Below are positions 33,841 through 44,525 of a stretch of 64,000 bases of DNA, piece after piece. The position numbers were made by a program, and so were the translations under genes. A model generated the notes under the pieces. The model saw only the letters and a list, made by a program, of their open reading frames with translations, searched no databases and was not told where the DNA came from. This DNA is from Arabidopsis thaliana (Eukaryota; Streptophyta; Magnoliopsida; Brassicales; Brassicaceae), in contig NC_003074.8 in the NCBI RefSeq assembly GCF_000001735.4, positions 10,664,101-10,728,100 of the forward strand. Reading direction: 5' to 3'. The stretch's first letter is position 1, and every line of letters starts with the position of its first letter.

Positions 33841-36060
33841 CAGTACTTTTCAAAACGTCATTTTCAATGCATAAAATTGCTAAACCGTTCAAACTTTCTT
33901 GAGACATTGATGATCTCAAATAATTTTTCAGCACGCTTAGAGAAACTTCTTTCCATTGAGGCTACTGTCACAAGAGTGGTTAGTAAAATTCGATAAGCAA
34001 TAAAGATATTTGGATAACAACCAATAGTATTCACAAACTCTAAAATCTCAATAGGTGCCATCACTTCATTATGTAAAGTTACCTGCAATATTTTTAACCC
34101 AGAAAAAACTCATCCAAGTCAACATCCGATGAACCACTATGAAAAAATGTATTATAAAAAGTAGTGCAACGTTCTCTTAATTCAATAGCATCAAGTGACT
34201 TTAGCTTCACTGAATTATATAAGAATCCAAAAACAGTCTCAAACGTTCTCATTTCCACAATTTTACTTTTCAAAGAAGCAATTGCCATATACACAATAAC
34301 CTAAAATAATCAAAATTAAAAGTATCCTCAGGGGTTTGAATTACCTCATCATGACTGATCTCATCAAACTGTTTTCCCTAAACCTTCTACACTTACTTAG
34401 AAATTAGGCATCAACATCCATGTCATCAGCAAAACTTTTAGCTACATTCATACTTGAACTAAATCCATCAATTCTATAATTTCCAAAAAAAAAACGACAC
34501 TACACCTTCTACTTGCTTCATTGCACTATCAATACAATTAGATTTAGCTTGTAATTTTTTACTAACCATGTTAATAGCAAATAAAATGTCATGCCAAATA
34601 ATCATTCCAAGTAAGAACTCAAAATTTTCAAGTGCATCAAACAAACTTTCAGTCTCACTCTTTGATATAGCATCTTCACACAAGGTATATATTTCAAGTA
34701 AAGTTGGCCTTATTTGAGGAGCTTGATATCTTATAGCCTTGATTCTCCCATCGAGTATTAGACATATTTTTTACCGTAAAAGATGGAACATGCTTAAGTA
34801 AAATACTCCATCTTTTGGTAGAGCTTGTAAATATAGTATAGATGCGTTGCACAATTCCAAAAAAAAGATACAACTTTCAAGCAAGAATGTGCCATGTCAC
34901 TAACAACAAGATTCAAGCTATGACAAGTACAAGGTAGAAACAATGCTTTCGGATTAATTTCTAGCAATCGCTTTTAAACTCTTTGATGTTTTCCTTTCAT
35001 ATTAGAACCATTATCATAACCTTGTCCTCTCACATTCTCAATATCAAAATCAAGCGACTTAAGAGCATTTTGTAATTCTTTAAAGAGGTCTAGTCCCGAT
35101 GTATCATCTACCTTTAAGAACTCTAAGAAATACTTTTCTATTCTTATTTTTCCACTTGACATATTCACACATCGTACTATTATACTCATTTGTTTTTGAT
35201 GACTAATGTCAAGTGTATAATCAAAGATAATAGAGAAGTATTTTGCCTCTTTAATAATACAGGGGATAGAAAGTCCAACCTTATAAGCAAGAAGAGAAAT
35301 CAGCTCATTCTGATTATCATGCCCAAGATAGTGATGATGTATCTTATGAGTTTGGATGCGTCTAATATGATCCTTCATAATCAGAATGAGCTGATTTCTC
35401 TTCTCTCTTATAAGGTTTCAGCAATCATCTCAATCATTCCTAAAAAATTACCATTACTATTTTGGTAAAGTATATCACTTGAACCTCGAAATGCCAAATT
35501 TCTTTTCAAGAGACATTTTATAACATAAATTATTCTGGAAAAAACTTGTCCCCAACGTTCTTTTTCTTTTGCAATTTATTTCTGGAATTCTTAATCAATA
35601 GTTTGATTACTTAGAAATCTAACTTTTAAGTCATTCCAAATCCTCATACTAGCCATATGCTCCACATTTTTCTCATGATTTTTTTAGTCTATCACTAATA
35701 TGTTTCCAATCTCTTAAACCTTTTCTTGCTAGTAAACTTAATTGACCATGAGATTGAAATAACTTACAGCAAAAACAATACACTTTATCCAGATGCTGTA
35801 AGTAAATCCACCACTTTCTATCATCAATGTCTCCATTACACAACTTTCTAAAATAATACTTATATGCAAAATGCCTTTTAGTTACATCATCAATAGGATA
35901 CACAATATTCAGTTTTCTTTTAGGTCCTTTTTCAATCAACAAATCCCTTGTTTTACTGTCAAGATTATTCCAAATTAAAAAAAAAAAAAAAAGATTATTC
36001 CAATTTCTAGGGTCATAGATATCAAAAGGTGGAAGTTCATCATCAACATTCACGTTTTAC
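33841..36060 (-). pseudogene. Degenerate hAT-type transposase gene (TTF zinc finger / DUF4371 / hAT dimerisation)
   Basis: Read on the minus strand from right to left. 36053-35673 encodes a TTF-type zinc-finger N-terminus (LPPFDIYDPRNW, FAYKYYFRKL, YCFCCKLF, WKHISDRL). 35378-34974 encodes the catalytic-core region ([18 protein letters not shown], with FDYTLD matching the usual VDEARD region, and [16 protein letters not shown], a hallmark of this family). 34683-34094 are linker pieces. 34088-33864 is the hAT dimerisation region (TLVTVASMERSFSKRAEKL). The pieces are in several frames with stops between them, so the gene is dead. It could be a relic of an autonomous hAT element or of a domesticated TTF/hAT gene. 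Terminal inverted repeats were not found. Contains an inverted duplication and a poly(A) insertion (see findings). Confidence 0.8.
35961..36003. repeat. Poly(A) insertion with 13-bp target duplication
   Basis: AAGATTATTCCAA at 35961-35973 is repeated exactly at 35991-36003, flanking ATTAAAA... (35974-35990, 17 nt). The added length (13+17=30 nt) keeps the reading frame of the surrounding pseudogene. Confidence 0.75.
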
Positions 36061-36772
36061 ATATTAGATGGATTTGACATGTTCTCATGAGACTCATTTA
36101 CATTATCATCTACATTTTCACTTGAATGATCATGAGGATTGACACTAGGTTCTACACTAGGAATGGCTGAAGCTTGACTAGGGATTGTCGCAAGTGCAGG
36201 TGTTATGAAGAAATGTAGGCTTCGGAAATTAACTTATTGTTATTTTGATCTTAAAAGTTTATGTACTATAAAAGAATGATAATGTACAAGAGCAGTTCTT
36301 GATTTACAATTTTGGGAATGCGTCGTAATTGCTTCTTGTGTGAGTGTATTTTTATCTATACCAGATTTAGGTCAATGAGTAGGTAGGAAAAAAAACTTCC
36401 TTAAGTGAAAAAAACCTTGAGGATGCAATGATTTAAAAAAATCCATGCAATTTAGGTATGCAGTCCATAAACATGTCCCATGTTATAAGATTACATAATT
36501 ATCTAAAGCTACAAAGTCAAGAATGTGAACTACGTAATTCAAATTTGCAAAGAACTTCATATAGATTGCAAGCAAACTTAAAACAAATAAAAGTAAAAGC
36601 ATTAAACCATTTGAAGATTTTGAAGCAAAATATTTAATCAAATAGGCAGAATTAAAATTTATTAGATATGAATATCATGAAGAACAAAAGCAAAGATGAA
36701 ATGAAATAAAACTTGGTAGCTTATATAAGAATCTCATTACAATTTCAAGTAATACGAAGGTGAATGTGAAGC
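36061..36772. other. Spacer and 3' flank of the extensin gene
   Basis: Includes possible 5' remains of the hAT gene (to about 36190; DHEDDHSSE-like acidic codons on the minus strand) and, from about 36640, the 3' UTR of the extensin. No other gene. Confidence 0.45.
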
Positions 36773-39700
36773 TTAGTACTCAGTTTTTGGAGAAGGTGAG
36801 TATGATGGTGGTGGTGGAGAACTGTAGACATATGGTGGTGGAGGAGATTTGTAGTCAACCTTAGGGGAAGGTGAGTAGTATGGTGGTGGAGGAGATTTGT
36901 AGTCAACCTTAGGGGAAGGTGAGTAGTATGGTGGTGGTGGTGAACTATAGACGTATGGTGGTGGTGGAGATTTGTAATCTACCTTAGGGGCAGGTGAGTA
37001 GTATGGTGGTGGGGGTGAGCTGTAGACATACGGTGGTGGGGGAGATTTGTAGTCTACCTTCGGGGAAGGTGAGTAGTATGGTGGTGGTGGTGAGCTATAG
37101 ACGTACGGTGGTGGAGGAGATTTGTAGTCTACTTTAGGGGAAGGTGAGTAGTATGGTGGTGGTGGTGAGCTGTAGACGTACGGTGGTGGGGGAGATTTGT
37201 AGTCTACCTTAGGGGAAGGTGAGTAGTATGGTGGTGGTGGTGAGCTGTAGACGTACGGTGGTGGGGGAGACTTGTAAACTACTTTAGGAGAAGGAGAGTA
37301 GTATGGTGGTGGTGGTGAGCTGTAGACGTACGGTGGTGGGGGAGACTTGTAGACTACCTTAGGAGAAGGAGAGTAGTATGGTGGTGGTGGAGAACTGTAG
37401 ACATACGGTGGTGGAGGAGACTTGTAGACTACCTTAGGAGAAGGAGAATAATATGGTGGTGGTGGAGAACTGTAAACGTATGGTGGTGGGGGAGACTTGT
37501 AGACTACCTTAGGAGAAGGAGAGTAGTATGGTGGTGGTGGAGAACTGTAGACATACGGTGGTGGGGGAGACTTGTAGACTACCTTAGGAGAAGGAGAATA
37601 GTATGGAGGTGGTGGAGAACTGTAAACATACGGTGGTGGGGGAGACTTGTAGACTACCTTAGGAGAAGGAGAGTAGTATGGTGGTGGTGGAGAACTATAG
37701 ACATACGGTGGTGGGGGAGACTTGTAGTGTACCTTAGGGGAAGGAGAGTAATATGGTGGTGGTGGAGAACTGTAGACATACGGTGGTGGGGGAGACTTGT
37801 AGTGTACCTTAGGAGAAGGAGAGTGATATGGTGGTGGTGGAGAACTGTAAACGTACGGTGGTGGGGAGGACTTGTACACAACCTTTGGAGATGGAGAATA
37901 ACATGGAGGAGGTGGTGGACAGACACATACATGAGGGTGTGGTGGAGATTTGTATAGAACCTTAGGGGATGGTGCGTGGTATGGTGATGGAGGAGACTTG
38001 TAGTATACTTTAGGAGAAGGGGAGTAGTATGGTGGTGGTGGAGAACTGTAAACGTATGGTGGTGGGGGAGACTTGTAGACTACCTTAGGAGAAGGAGAGT
38101 AGTATGGTGGTGGTGGAGAACTGTAGACATACGGTGGTGGGGGAGACTTGTAGACTACCTTAGGAGAAGGAGAGTAGTATGGAGGTGGTGGAGAACTGTA
38201 AACATACGGTGGTGGGGGAGACTTGTAGACTACCTTAGGAGAAGGAGAGTAGTATGGTGGTGGTGGAGAACTGTAGACATACGGTGGTGGGGGAGACTTG
38301 TATAAAACCTTTGGTGAAGGAGAGTAGTACGGTGGTGGTGGAGAACTGTAAACATATGGTGGTGGAGGAGACTTGTAGTCTACCTTAGGGGATGGTGAAT
38401 AGTATGGTGGTGGAGGAGAACTGTAAACATATGGTGGAGGAGGAGATTTGTATACAACCTTTGGAGATGGCGAGTAGTATGGTGGTGGAGGAGAACTGTA
38501 AACATATGGTGGAGGAGGAGATTTGTAGTCTACCTTAGGGGATGGTGAGTAGTATGGTGGTGGTGGGGAACTGTAAACATATGGTGGAGGAGGAGACTTG
38601 TATACAACCTTTGGTGAAGGTGTGTAGTATGGGGGTGGTGGGGAGCTGTAGACGTACGGTGGTGGGGGAGATTTGTAGACTATCTTAGGAGAAGGTGAGT
38701 AGTATGGTGGTGGTGGTGAGCTGTAGACGTATGGTGGTGGTGGAGACTTGTAGTCTACCTTAGGTGATGGTGAGTAGTATGGTGGTGGTGGAGAACTGTA
38801 AACATATGGTGGAGGAGGAGATTTGTAGTCTACCTTCGGGGTTGGTGAGTAGTATGGTGGTGGTGGGGAACTGTAAACATATGGTGGAGGAGGAGACTTG
38901 TATACAACCTTAGGGGATGGAGAGTAGTATGGTGGTGGTGGAGAACTGTAGACATACGGTGGTGGGGGAGATTTGTAGTCTACCTTAGGGGAAGGTGAGT
39001 AGTATGGGGGTGGTGGGGAGCTGTAGACGTACGGTGGTGGGGGAGATTTGTAGACTATCTTAGGAGAAGGTGAGTAGTATGGTGGTGGTGGTGAGCTGTA
39101 GACGTATGGTGGTGGTGGAGACTTGTAGTCTACCTTAGGTGATGGTGAGTAGTATGGTGGTGGTGGAGAACTGTAAACATATGGTGGAGGAGGAGACTTG
39201 TATACAACCTTAGGGGATGGAGAGTAATATGGTGGTGGTGGAGAACTATAAACATATGGTGGTGGAGGAGATTTGTAATCTACCTTAGGGGATGGTGAAT
39301 AATATGATGGTGGTGGAGAGTTGTAAACATACGGTGATGGTGGAGATTTGTACTCCACCTTAGGGGATGGCGAATAGTATGGTGGTGGTGGGGAACTGTA
39401 AACATATGGTGGTGGAGGAGATTTGTAGTCTACCTTAGGAGATGGTGAATAGATTGGTGGTGGTGGCGAACTGTAAACATATGGTGGTGGAGGAGACTTG
39501 TAGTCTACCTTTGGGGATGGAGAGTAATATGGTGGTGGTGGAGAGTTGTAGACATATGGTGGTGGAGGAGACTTGTACTCAACTTTAGGAGATGGTGAAT
39601 AGTATGGTGGTGGTGGAGATTTATAATCAACTTTAGGCGCTGGAGAGTATTCTAGTGGTGGTGGTGGAGAACTGTAAACATCTGGTAATGGAGGAGATTT

Positions 39701-39829
39701 GTATTCCACTTTGGGAAGTGGCACAGAGTATGGTGGAGGTGAGCTATCTGTGTATGGCTCATATGCCGCAACCATTGTTGCCATGATGATAACTCCTATA
39801 GCGTAGACGAGATGGGCAGAAGGCCCCAT
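36773..39829 (-). CDS. AT3G28550: Long proline-rich extensin (At3g28550)
   Basis: 1018 residues in one exon from the Met at 39829. The frame is open to 39910, but only the later Met gives a compact signal peptide (MGPSAHLVYAIGVIIMATMVAAY). After it come roughly 35-40 repeats of about 25 residues, of the type YKSPPPPYVYSSPPPPYYSPSPKV. Each has SPPPP blocks (targets for prolyl hydroxylation and arabinosylation), a YVY motif able to form intramolecular isodityrosine, and VYK/DYK motifs used for crosslinking. Secreted to the cell wall, where peroxidases crosslink it. Odd points: one internal unit (around 37880-37990) has four cysteines (HVCVCPPPPPCYS) and breaks the repeat register in composition, and V-Y-K units dominate the middle while D-Y-K units dominate both ends. 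The long antisense frames across it are repeat artefacts. Confidence 0.95.
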   Translation of the reverse strand: MGPSAHLVYAIGVIIMATMVAAYEPYTDSSPPPYSVPLPKVEYKSPPLPDVYSSPPPPLEYSPAPKVDYKSPPPPYYSPSPKVEYKSPPPPYVYNSPPPPYYSPSPKVDYKSPPPPYVYSSPPPPIYSPSPKVDYKSPPPPYVYSSPPPPYYSPSPKVEYKSPPSPYVYNSPPPSYYSPSPKVDYKSPPPPYVYSSPPPPYYSPSPKVVYKSPPPPYVYSSPPPPYYSPSPKVDYKSPPPPYVYSSPPPPYYSPSPKIVYKSPPPPYVYSSPPPPYYSPSPKVDYKSPPPPYVYSSPPPPYYSPSPKVVYKSPPPPYVYSSPPPPYYSPTPKVDYKSPPPPYVYSSPPPPYYSPSPKVDYKSPPPPYVYSSPPPPYYSPSPKIVYKSPPPPYVYSSPPPPYYTPSPKVVYKSPPPPYVYSSPPPPYYSPSPKVDYKSPPPPYVYSSPPPPYYSPSPKVVYKSPPPPYVYSSPPPPYYSPSPKVDYKSPPPPYVYSSPPPPYYSPSPKVLYKSPPPPYVYSSPPPPYYSPSPKVVYKSPPPPYVYSSPPPPYYSPSPKVVYKSPPPPYVYSSPPPPYYSPSPKVVYKSPPPPYVYSSPPPPYYSPSPKVYYKSPPSPYHAPSPKVLYKSPPHPHVCVCPPPPPCYSPSPKVVYKSSPPPYVYSSPPPPYHSPSPKVHYKSPPPPYVYSSPPPPYYSPSPKVHYKSPPPPYVYSSPPPPYYSPSPKVVYKSPPPPYVYSSPPPPYYSPSPKVVYKSPPPPYVYSSPPPPYYSPSPKVVYKSPPPPYVYSSPPPPYYSPSPKVVYKSPPPPYVYSSPPPPYYSPSPKVVYKSPPPPYVYSSPPPPYYSPSPKVVYKSPPPPYVYSSPPPPYYSPSPKVDYKSPPPPYVYSSPPPPYYSPSPKVDYKSPPPPYVYSSPPPPYYSPSPKVDYKSPPPPYVYSSPPPPYYSPAPKVDYKSPPPPYVYSSPPPPYYSPSPKVDYKSPPPPYYSPSPKVDYKSPPPPYVYSSPPPPSYSPSPKTEY

Positions 39830-40120
39830 TTTAGAAGAAGATATCATTGGCAAAGTATTTCTTGTTTTGGTTTGTATTTTAAAGAATGAGTGCTGAGGTT
39901 TATATAGCAAAGATTTTCTCTAAATCCAGCTATACTTTCCATATTTTTTTGGACTCCATCTAACTAAGTCGTGGAAGCATGTCTACACGATACTAGTTGG
40001 AGACGACGTGCAAGAACGTTGACGAGCCGCTTTTCTTTTTATATTTAGCAAACATCAACTTTAACATGTTGGTGGATGTATCATATTGGTCAACGGGCTA
40101 GTTTAATCTTTTGTTTTTAC
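39830..40120 (-). promoter_or_regulatory. Extensin promoter and leader
   Basis: On the minus strand a TATA box CTATATAAAC lies at about 39897-39906, some 70 bp before the chosen ATG. That spacing puts transcription start near 39870 and makes the upstream in-frame Met codon (39910) untranslated, supporting the start at 39829. Confidence 0.65.
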
Positions 40121-42640
40121 CTTTTTGGGGTCACTTCATATCAATTTTTAGATTTTTGATGGATCTTGGGTATAATTTATAATCGATAATTTTGAAAAAA
40201 AATGTATAATCTATTCAAATGTTTATAAATATGTATTTATACATATATCTTTTGTAAAATTAGTATTGGCCTATTTATAAATATTTATTGTGTTGAATAT
40301 TGATGACTTTTTTAAAAGTTTTTTTTTATTATAGAATTAAAATACTTTTGCCTAACATATACCATTTTTGTTTGAAGATTAGTGTTCTAAAATTTGAATT
40401 TGGATTCTATCTGTATAGTGTCCAAGCCTCCAAGATTTATACATGCGTTATTAACAGTCTAAAGGATCTTCCAAAACATAAAATAGAGTGTCTTCTCGAG
40501 TACTCTCTGACGCTCAAGCCAATAGAACAACATGATTATACAAAAAGCTAGTTCTCGAGGGACTAGTTATGCCTCAGCTCTGAGTGTTCTTCGAAAGTGG
40601 TTCAAGACTCAATTTGAACCGAATATTTGAACCGAATCGATCCAAAAAATATTCGAACTGAACTCAAACCGATTTAAAAAAATACTTGAATAGTACTAGA
40701 ACCTTTGTACCTGAAGAACCCAAGATCCGAAGATAGCCGAAAATATCCGAAATACAAGTATATATCTAAAAAAGATTAGTTGTACTTATACATATAATAA
40801 ACCTAGTAAAAACGAATCCGAAGATTATACTTCATCTTCTATAGGATTGATCTTCATCTAAAATTTTACTTCAATCTGGTTGAATTAGGCCAGTTTGATC
40901 ACAGCTTCAATCGAATTCACAGTGGCACCAAAAAGTGTTGTTGAAACCATGGACCTATTTTAGGTGGACATTACTTCCTTAGCCTTCAAAGTTGTCGTTA
41001 AGGTGTTTTATCAACATATCAAACTTGCGCATAATGCTTACTTGAATTTTTATTGACAAACGACATTTTAGTTGTTAGGAATTTCATTACTTAGATAATT
41101 GCTATTACGAAACCAGGATAACTTTACAATTGTGTTTTGAATTCAAGAACGGTTCTAAAAGCTTCTCATAATTAATATAAATTTATTTCATAATTCCTTG
41201 ATGATTTGCGTTTATTGAATGCTTTTTGTTATATTTTATTTTATCACCTTGAATATTGAAAACTCTTGTTTATTTTAGCTTTATTCACATTGCATTGCTT
41301 GGTTCCTGTAAACTCGATCCTAAATTACTACTGCAATTGTTACCGTGCACTTGCGGTAAATTGATTTGGGGTAAAAAGCGTTACAGATATCCTACGGATT
41401 TCTCAAGTCATGCATAGGGAATGACAGTAAGAGTTTTTCTTGGGGAACCTTATTTTCGACGTATCTTCGATGAGCCGATGTATTGTCTTTCTGTCCTCAT
41501 GTTCAAATAATTATTGGTGACTAATAATTCATCCCAGCAACAACCAATCATTCGAAAGTATTATAACTGCAAATACATGGGTTTAAAATTAAAAATTACA
41601 GGACTGATCAAAGTCAACTTTGATAATTCATTCCATAATTATTAAGAAAACTATGTACTTGTTTCTTGAATTTCAAAACTCAATACAAAAAAATTACTAA
41701 CTAGTTAACAAAAATAAATTATGTGCTAAAACAACCTATTAATAGAGAATAGATAACGTGTCAACCAAGCTTATTACCAAAAAAGTATCACACACTATAC
41801 ATTTAAGTGGACTAATTTAAAAATGATCTATTGACGTCGAATTTATAAATATTTAATTTATCACCCAAAAATAGAGGGTTAATTTTATTTTTCTAACCCT
41901 ACAAGTTTGATATTATGTTATTAACGAAATCATATTTAAATATAAAAATGATTGGAACAGTGAAGGTAATACCTTTAATCCTCTAATCCACATGCGTTCT
42001 TATATTAATAACAAAAGAAATGGATACAGAAGTGTGTGCAAAATAGTTGGATATTGCATTTTCAATTGAAGTCTTAATTGTTAAAGAGTGAATGTTAGAA
42101 CTAAACCAATTTCAAGAGAAAAAAAATATTTGATTGCATTTTGTCATAATTTCTTACTCAAAGTTATAAGTGTTTTTTCTTTCTTTCTTTATAAACTAAT
42201 GAGTGATAACGTTCACTTTTTACGGAATATAGATTATCAACTGAAAAACTCAAAAAAACAATGTTTATCATTCTAAGTATTGCAAATATTTTTGTTTGTT
42301 AATTCTCCTAGCATTGTCAATTTATAATCATTTATCTTTTTACATCAATTTTATAAAATAATATTTTGAAACCCTAAGTGAAGAAAGTGTAACAAAACGG
42401 CTGCGTTTGATTCACTTGTTGTTGGATACAAGACTGCAAGGCATCAAACCTTTGCAATCACGTAAGTCCTGATATTATTCTGATAGCTTTTCTTTTTTAA
42501 TTCATAAATTTCCAGTAATCACAAAAAAAAATACAAAGCCCAAAGGCCAGACCCAACAAAGGAAAATGACAGGACCTGCAACAAGACCACAGGCCCAACA
42601 AGATCAGAAGAGAGAGAGCAACATGTTGCAGGAGCATAGA
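40121..42640. other. AT-rich spacer with AACCGAA-type tract
   Basis: An AACCGAA-rich low-complexity tract lies at 40610-40760. Around 41060-41470 the base composition changes (words such as CTACTGCAATTG, CCGTGCACTTGCGG) in a way that reminds me of internal parts of plant LTR retrotransposons; if so it is a small old fragment, broken, with no terminal repeats visible. No gene supported. Confidence 0.3.
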
Positions 42641-42642
42641 TC

Positions 42643-42851
42643 AAAACCATTCGATATAGATTAGACCCATTCTCTAGATCTCAACAGGTTGTTCCTCCTT
42701 CTTCCTATTTAGTTACTTGGTTTCAATTGTCTCTTTTTTACATATGCTTACCTAGGCTTGAAACAATTGAAACCAAGTAGCTAAATAGAAAGAAGGAGGA
42801 GGAAACCTGTTGAGATCTAGAGAATGGGTCTAATCTATATCGAATGGTTTT
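42643..42851. repeat. Long near-perfect inverted repeat, possible hairpin-RNA locus
   Basis: Left arm 42643-42730 and right arm 42763-42851 are reverse complements over about 88 bp, with a 32-nt loop. Mismatches are few and cluster around the CCTCCTTCTT tract. The arms begin AAAACCATTCGATATAGA and contain CTCTAGATCTCAACAGG. A transcript from either strand would fold into a long hairpin. No terminal transposon signature was found at the edges; a 15-A run follows at about 42861-42875. Confidence 0.85.
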
Positions 42852-42859
42852 CTTGATAT

Positions 42860-43502
42860 CCAAAAAAAAAAAAAAAGAGTAAGGGACTATGGAACATATA
42901 AGCTTCAGCAACTTCATGAAGTTTTATGAATAATTGAATACCCATTTCTAAAGCTTCAAAGGCTCTTAAATTTTCTACCAACAAAAAGGAAGTAATTCCA
43001 TAACCAATTTCTCTGTCTATAAAATTTACAAGTTTAATATTGATGGAACAAATCTCTCTGTCTATAAAATAAATGAATTTTCAGTACCAAAACTTTTACA
43101 TCACCACTTTATTTTTACACTGCACACTTTGCTGCTTGCTCTATAATTGTGGTCAGAACTCAGAATCATTTTGGTCCCCACACCTAGCTTCAAGCTCATA
43201 GCATCTTCATGAGCAGATAAACAAAAATCTTTGAATACTTTTTAGTCAAATTCGTACTCAAGAACGAAAAATATGTATACGAACAAACCCTAATTTCACT
43301 GTATTATAAAGATTTTTTTTTTTAATCAAAATAACAATAAATTTCGTGGCATTTTTGAGACACTCAAAAATTAAAACAAGAGTAAGATAAATAGAGAGTG
43401 AGTGGTTTAGAAGCGATGTGAGCCAAAACAGAGCAAAACTTGACAAGTCTCATAAGAAACAGAAAGCAGAGAGAGTTTCGTGGGGCACAAGCAAACACAA
43501 AG
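42860..43502 (+). promoter_or_regulatory. Upstream region of the broken ATPase At3g28560
   Basis: 43080-43390 matches upstream DNA of At3g28540; ATAAATAGAGAGTGAG at about 43387 matches the TATA region of At3g28510. The leader ends in CAAACACAAAG directly before the ATG, as in paralogues. Confidence 0.6.
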
Positions 43503-44283
43503 ATGCTTGAGACCGGATCGATTTGGGGTTTCACAGGCTCAACGATGACGAGCCTTATGTTCTTCTGGGCGATGTACAACCAAGTCCACATTGAGAAATA
43601 CATTTACAAGTTGATGGGATGGGTTTCGAATTCTGTTCACATAAAGTTCAACGAGTATTCTGGAGAAGGTCTTGAGAAAAGTGAAGCGTTTGACACCATA
43701 CACAACTACTTGTCCACGAAATCAACAGCTCTTGGAAACAGATTAAAGGCCAACGAGTCTAAAAAAAGCAAATCTTTGGTGCTTAGTTTGGATGATCACG
43801 AGACAGTTGAAGATGTGTTTCAAGGTGTGAAGGTGAAGTGGTCTTCAAGCGTGAGAGAGAACCAGAATCAGTCTAGTACGAACCGTGATAAGGGTTTTGC
43901 GGAGAGAAGGTACTTGACTTTGAGTTTCCATAGTCGGCATAGAGAGATGATCACAACGACTTATCTTGATCATGTTTTGAGAGAAGGGAAAGAGATTGGG
44001 TTGAAGAAGAGAGAAAGGAAGCTTTACACTAATAACTCGAGTCATGAGTGGATCTCTTGGAGATTAGGAACAAACTGGAGCAACGTTTCTTTTGATCATC
44101 CTGCAACTTTGGAGACTTTCGCTATGGATCCAGAGAAGAACAAAGCAGAGAAGGAAGCTTGGAAGAAGAGAAGGAGAAAGCGAGGAAGATTACTGAGGAA
44201 GAAGAGAAGAACAAAGCAGAGAAGGAAGCTTGGAAGAAGAAGAAGAAAGCAGAGAATGCAGAGAAGAAGAAATTGAAGCCATA
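43503..44283 (+). pseudogene. AT3G28560: Truncated BCS1-like AAA ATPase (At3g28560)
   Basis: Starts MLETGSIWGFTGSTMTSLMFFW like its intact paralogues and stays in frame through the N-terminal domain (IKFNEYSGEGLEKSEAFD, LREGKEIGLKKRERKLYTNN, FDHPATLETFAMDPEK). At about 44140 it jumps from the position just before the AAA core to the charged C-terminal tail, so Walker A, Walker B, sensor 1 and lid are all deleted (about 0.7 kb by comparison with At3g28510). The tail is entered in a shifted frame, giving an Arg-rich end that stops at 44276; the original tail frame would stop at 44283. A short in-frame loss of about seven residues also lies in the anchor region (MYNQVHIEKY against IYKQYVPAHFRAYVERY). 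It cannot be an ATPase. It might still give a membrane-anchored N-terminal-domain protein. Confidence 0.9.
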
Positions 44284-44525
44284 ATCAGAAGGAAGCTGAT
44301 GTAAACGGTGACGTTTGATTCATTTCTTCAACTACAAGAAAACTACGAAGAAGGATCAGAGTTTGCTTGATGCTAGATCAATTAGGATTATGATCGGAAT
44401 GTTTCTTGATGTTTTTAGTTTATTTGCTAATTGGATATTTTAAGTTCTATCTTAGAACATGTTTTAAATGCTTTTTCTTGGTAATGGTAACAAATATATA
44501 ATGTCTCTAATTTTTCCTAAAACCA
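44284..44525. other. 3' flank of At3g28560
   Basis: Contains a remnant of paralogous 3' coding sequence (AACGGTGACGTTTGATTC, compare the ENGDV end of At3g28540), then AT-rich DNA up to the Helitron. Confidence 0.5.

Noticed and set aside
37654-37957. Open frames on both strands across the extensin repeats
   Set aside because: They are alternative frames of the same GGTGGTGG-type codon repeats, with Trp/Arg- or His/Leu-rich nonsense composition.
42860-42876. A15 run after the inverted repeat as a SINE tail
   Set aside because: No A/B box promoter, no tRNA-like head and no flanking target duplication could be found.
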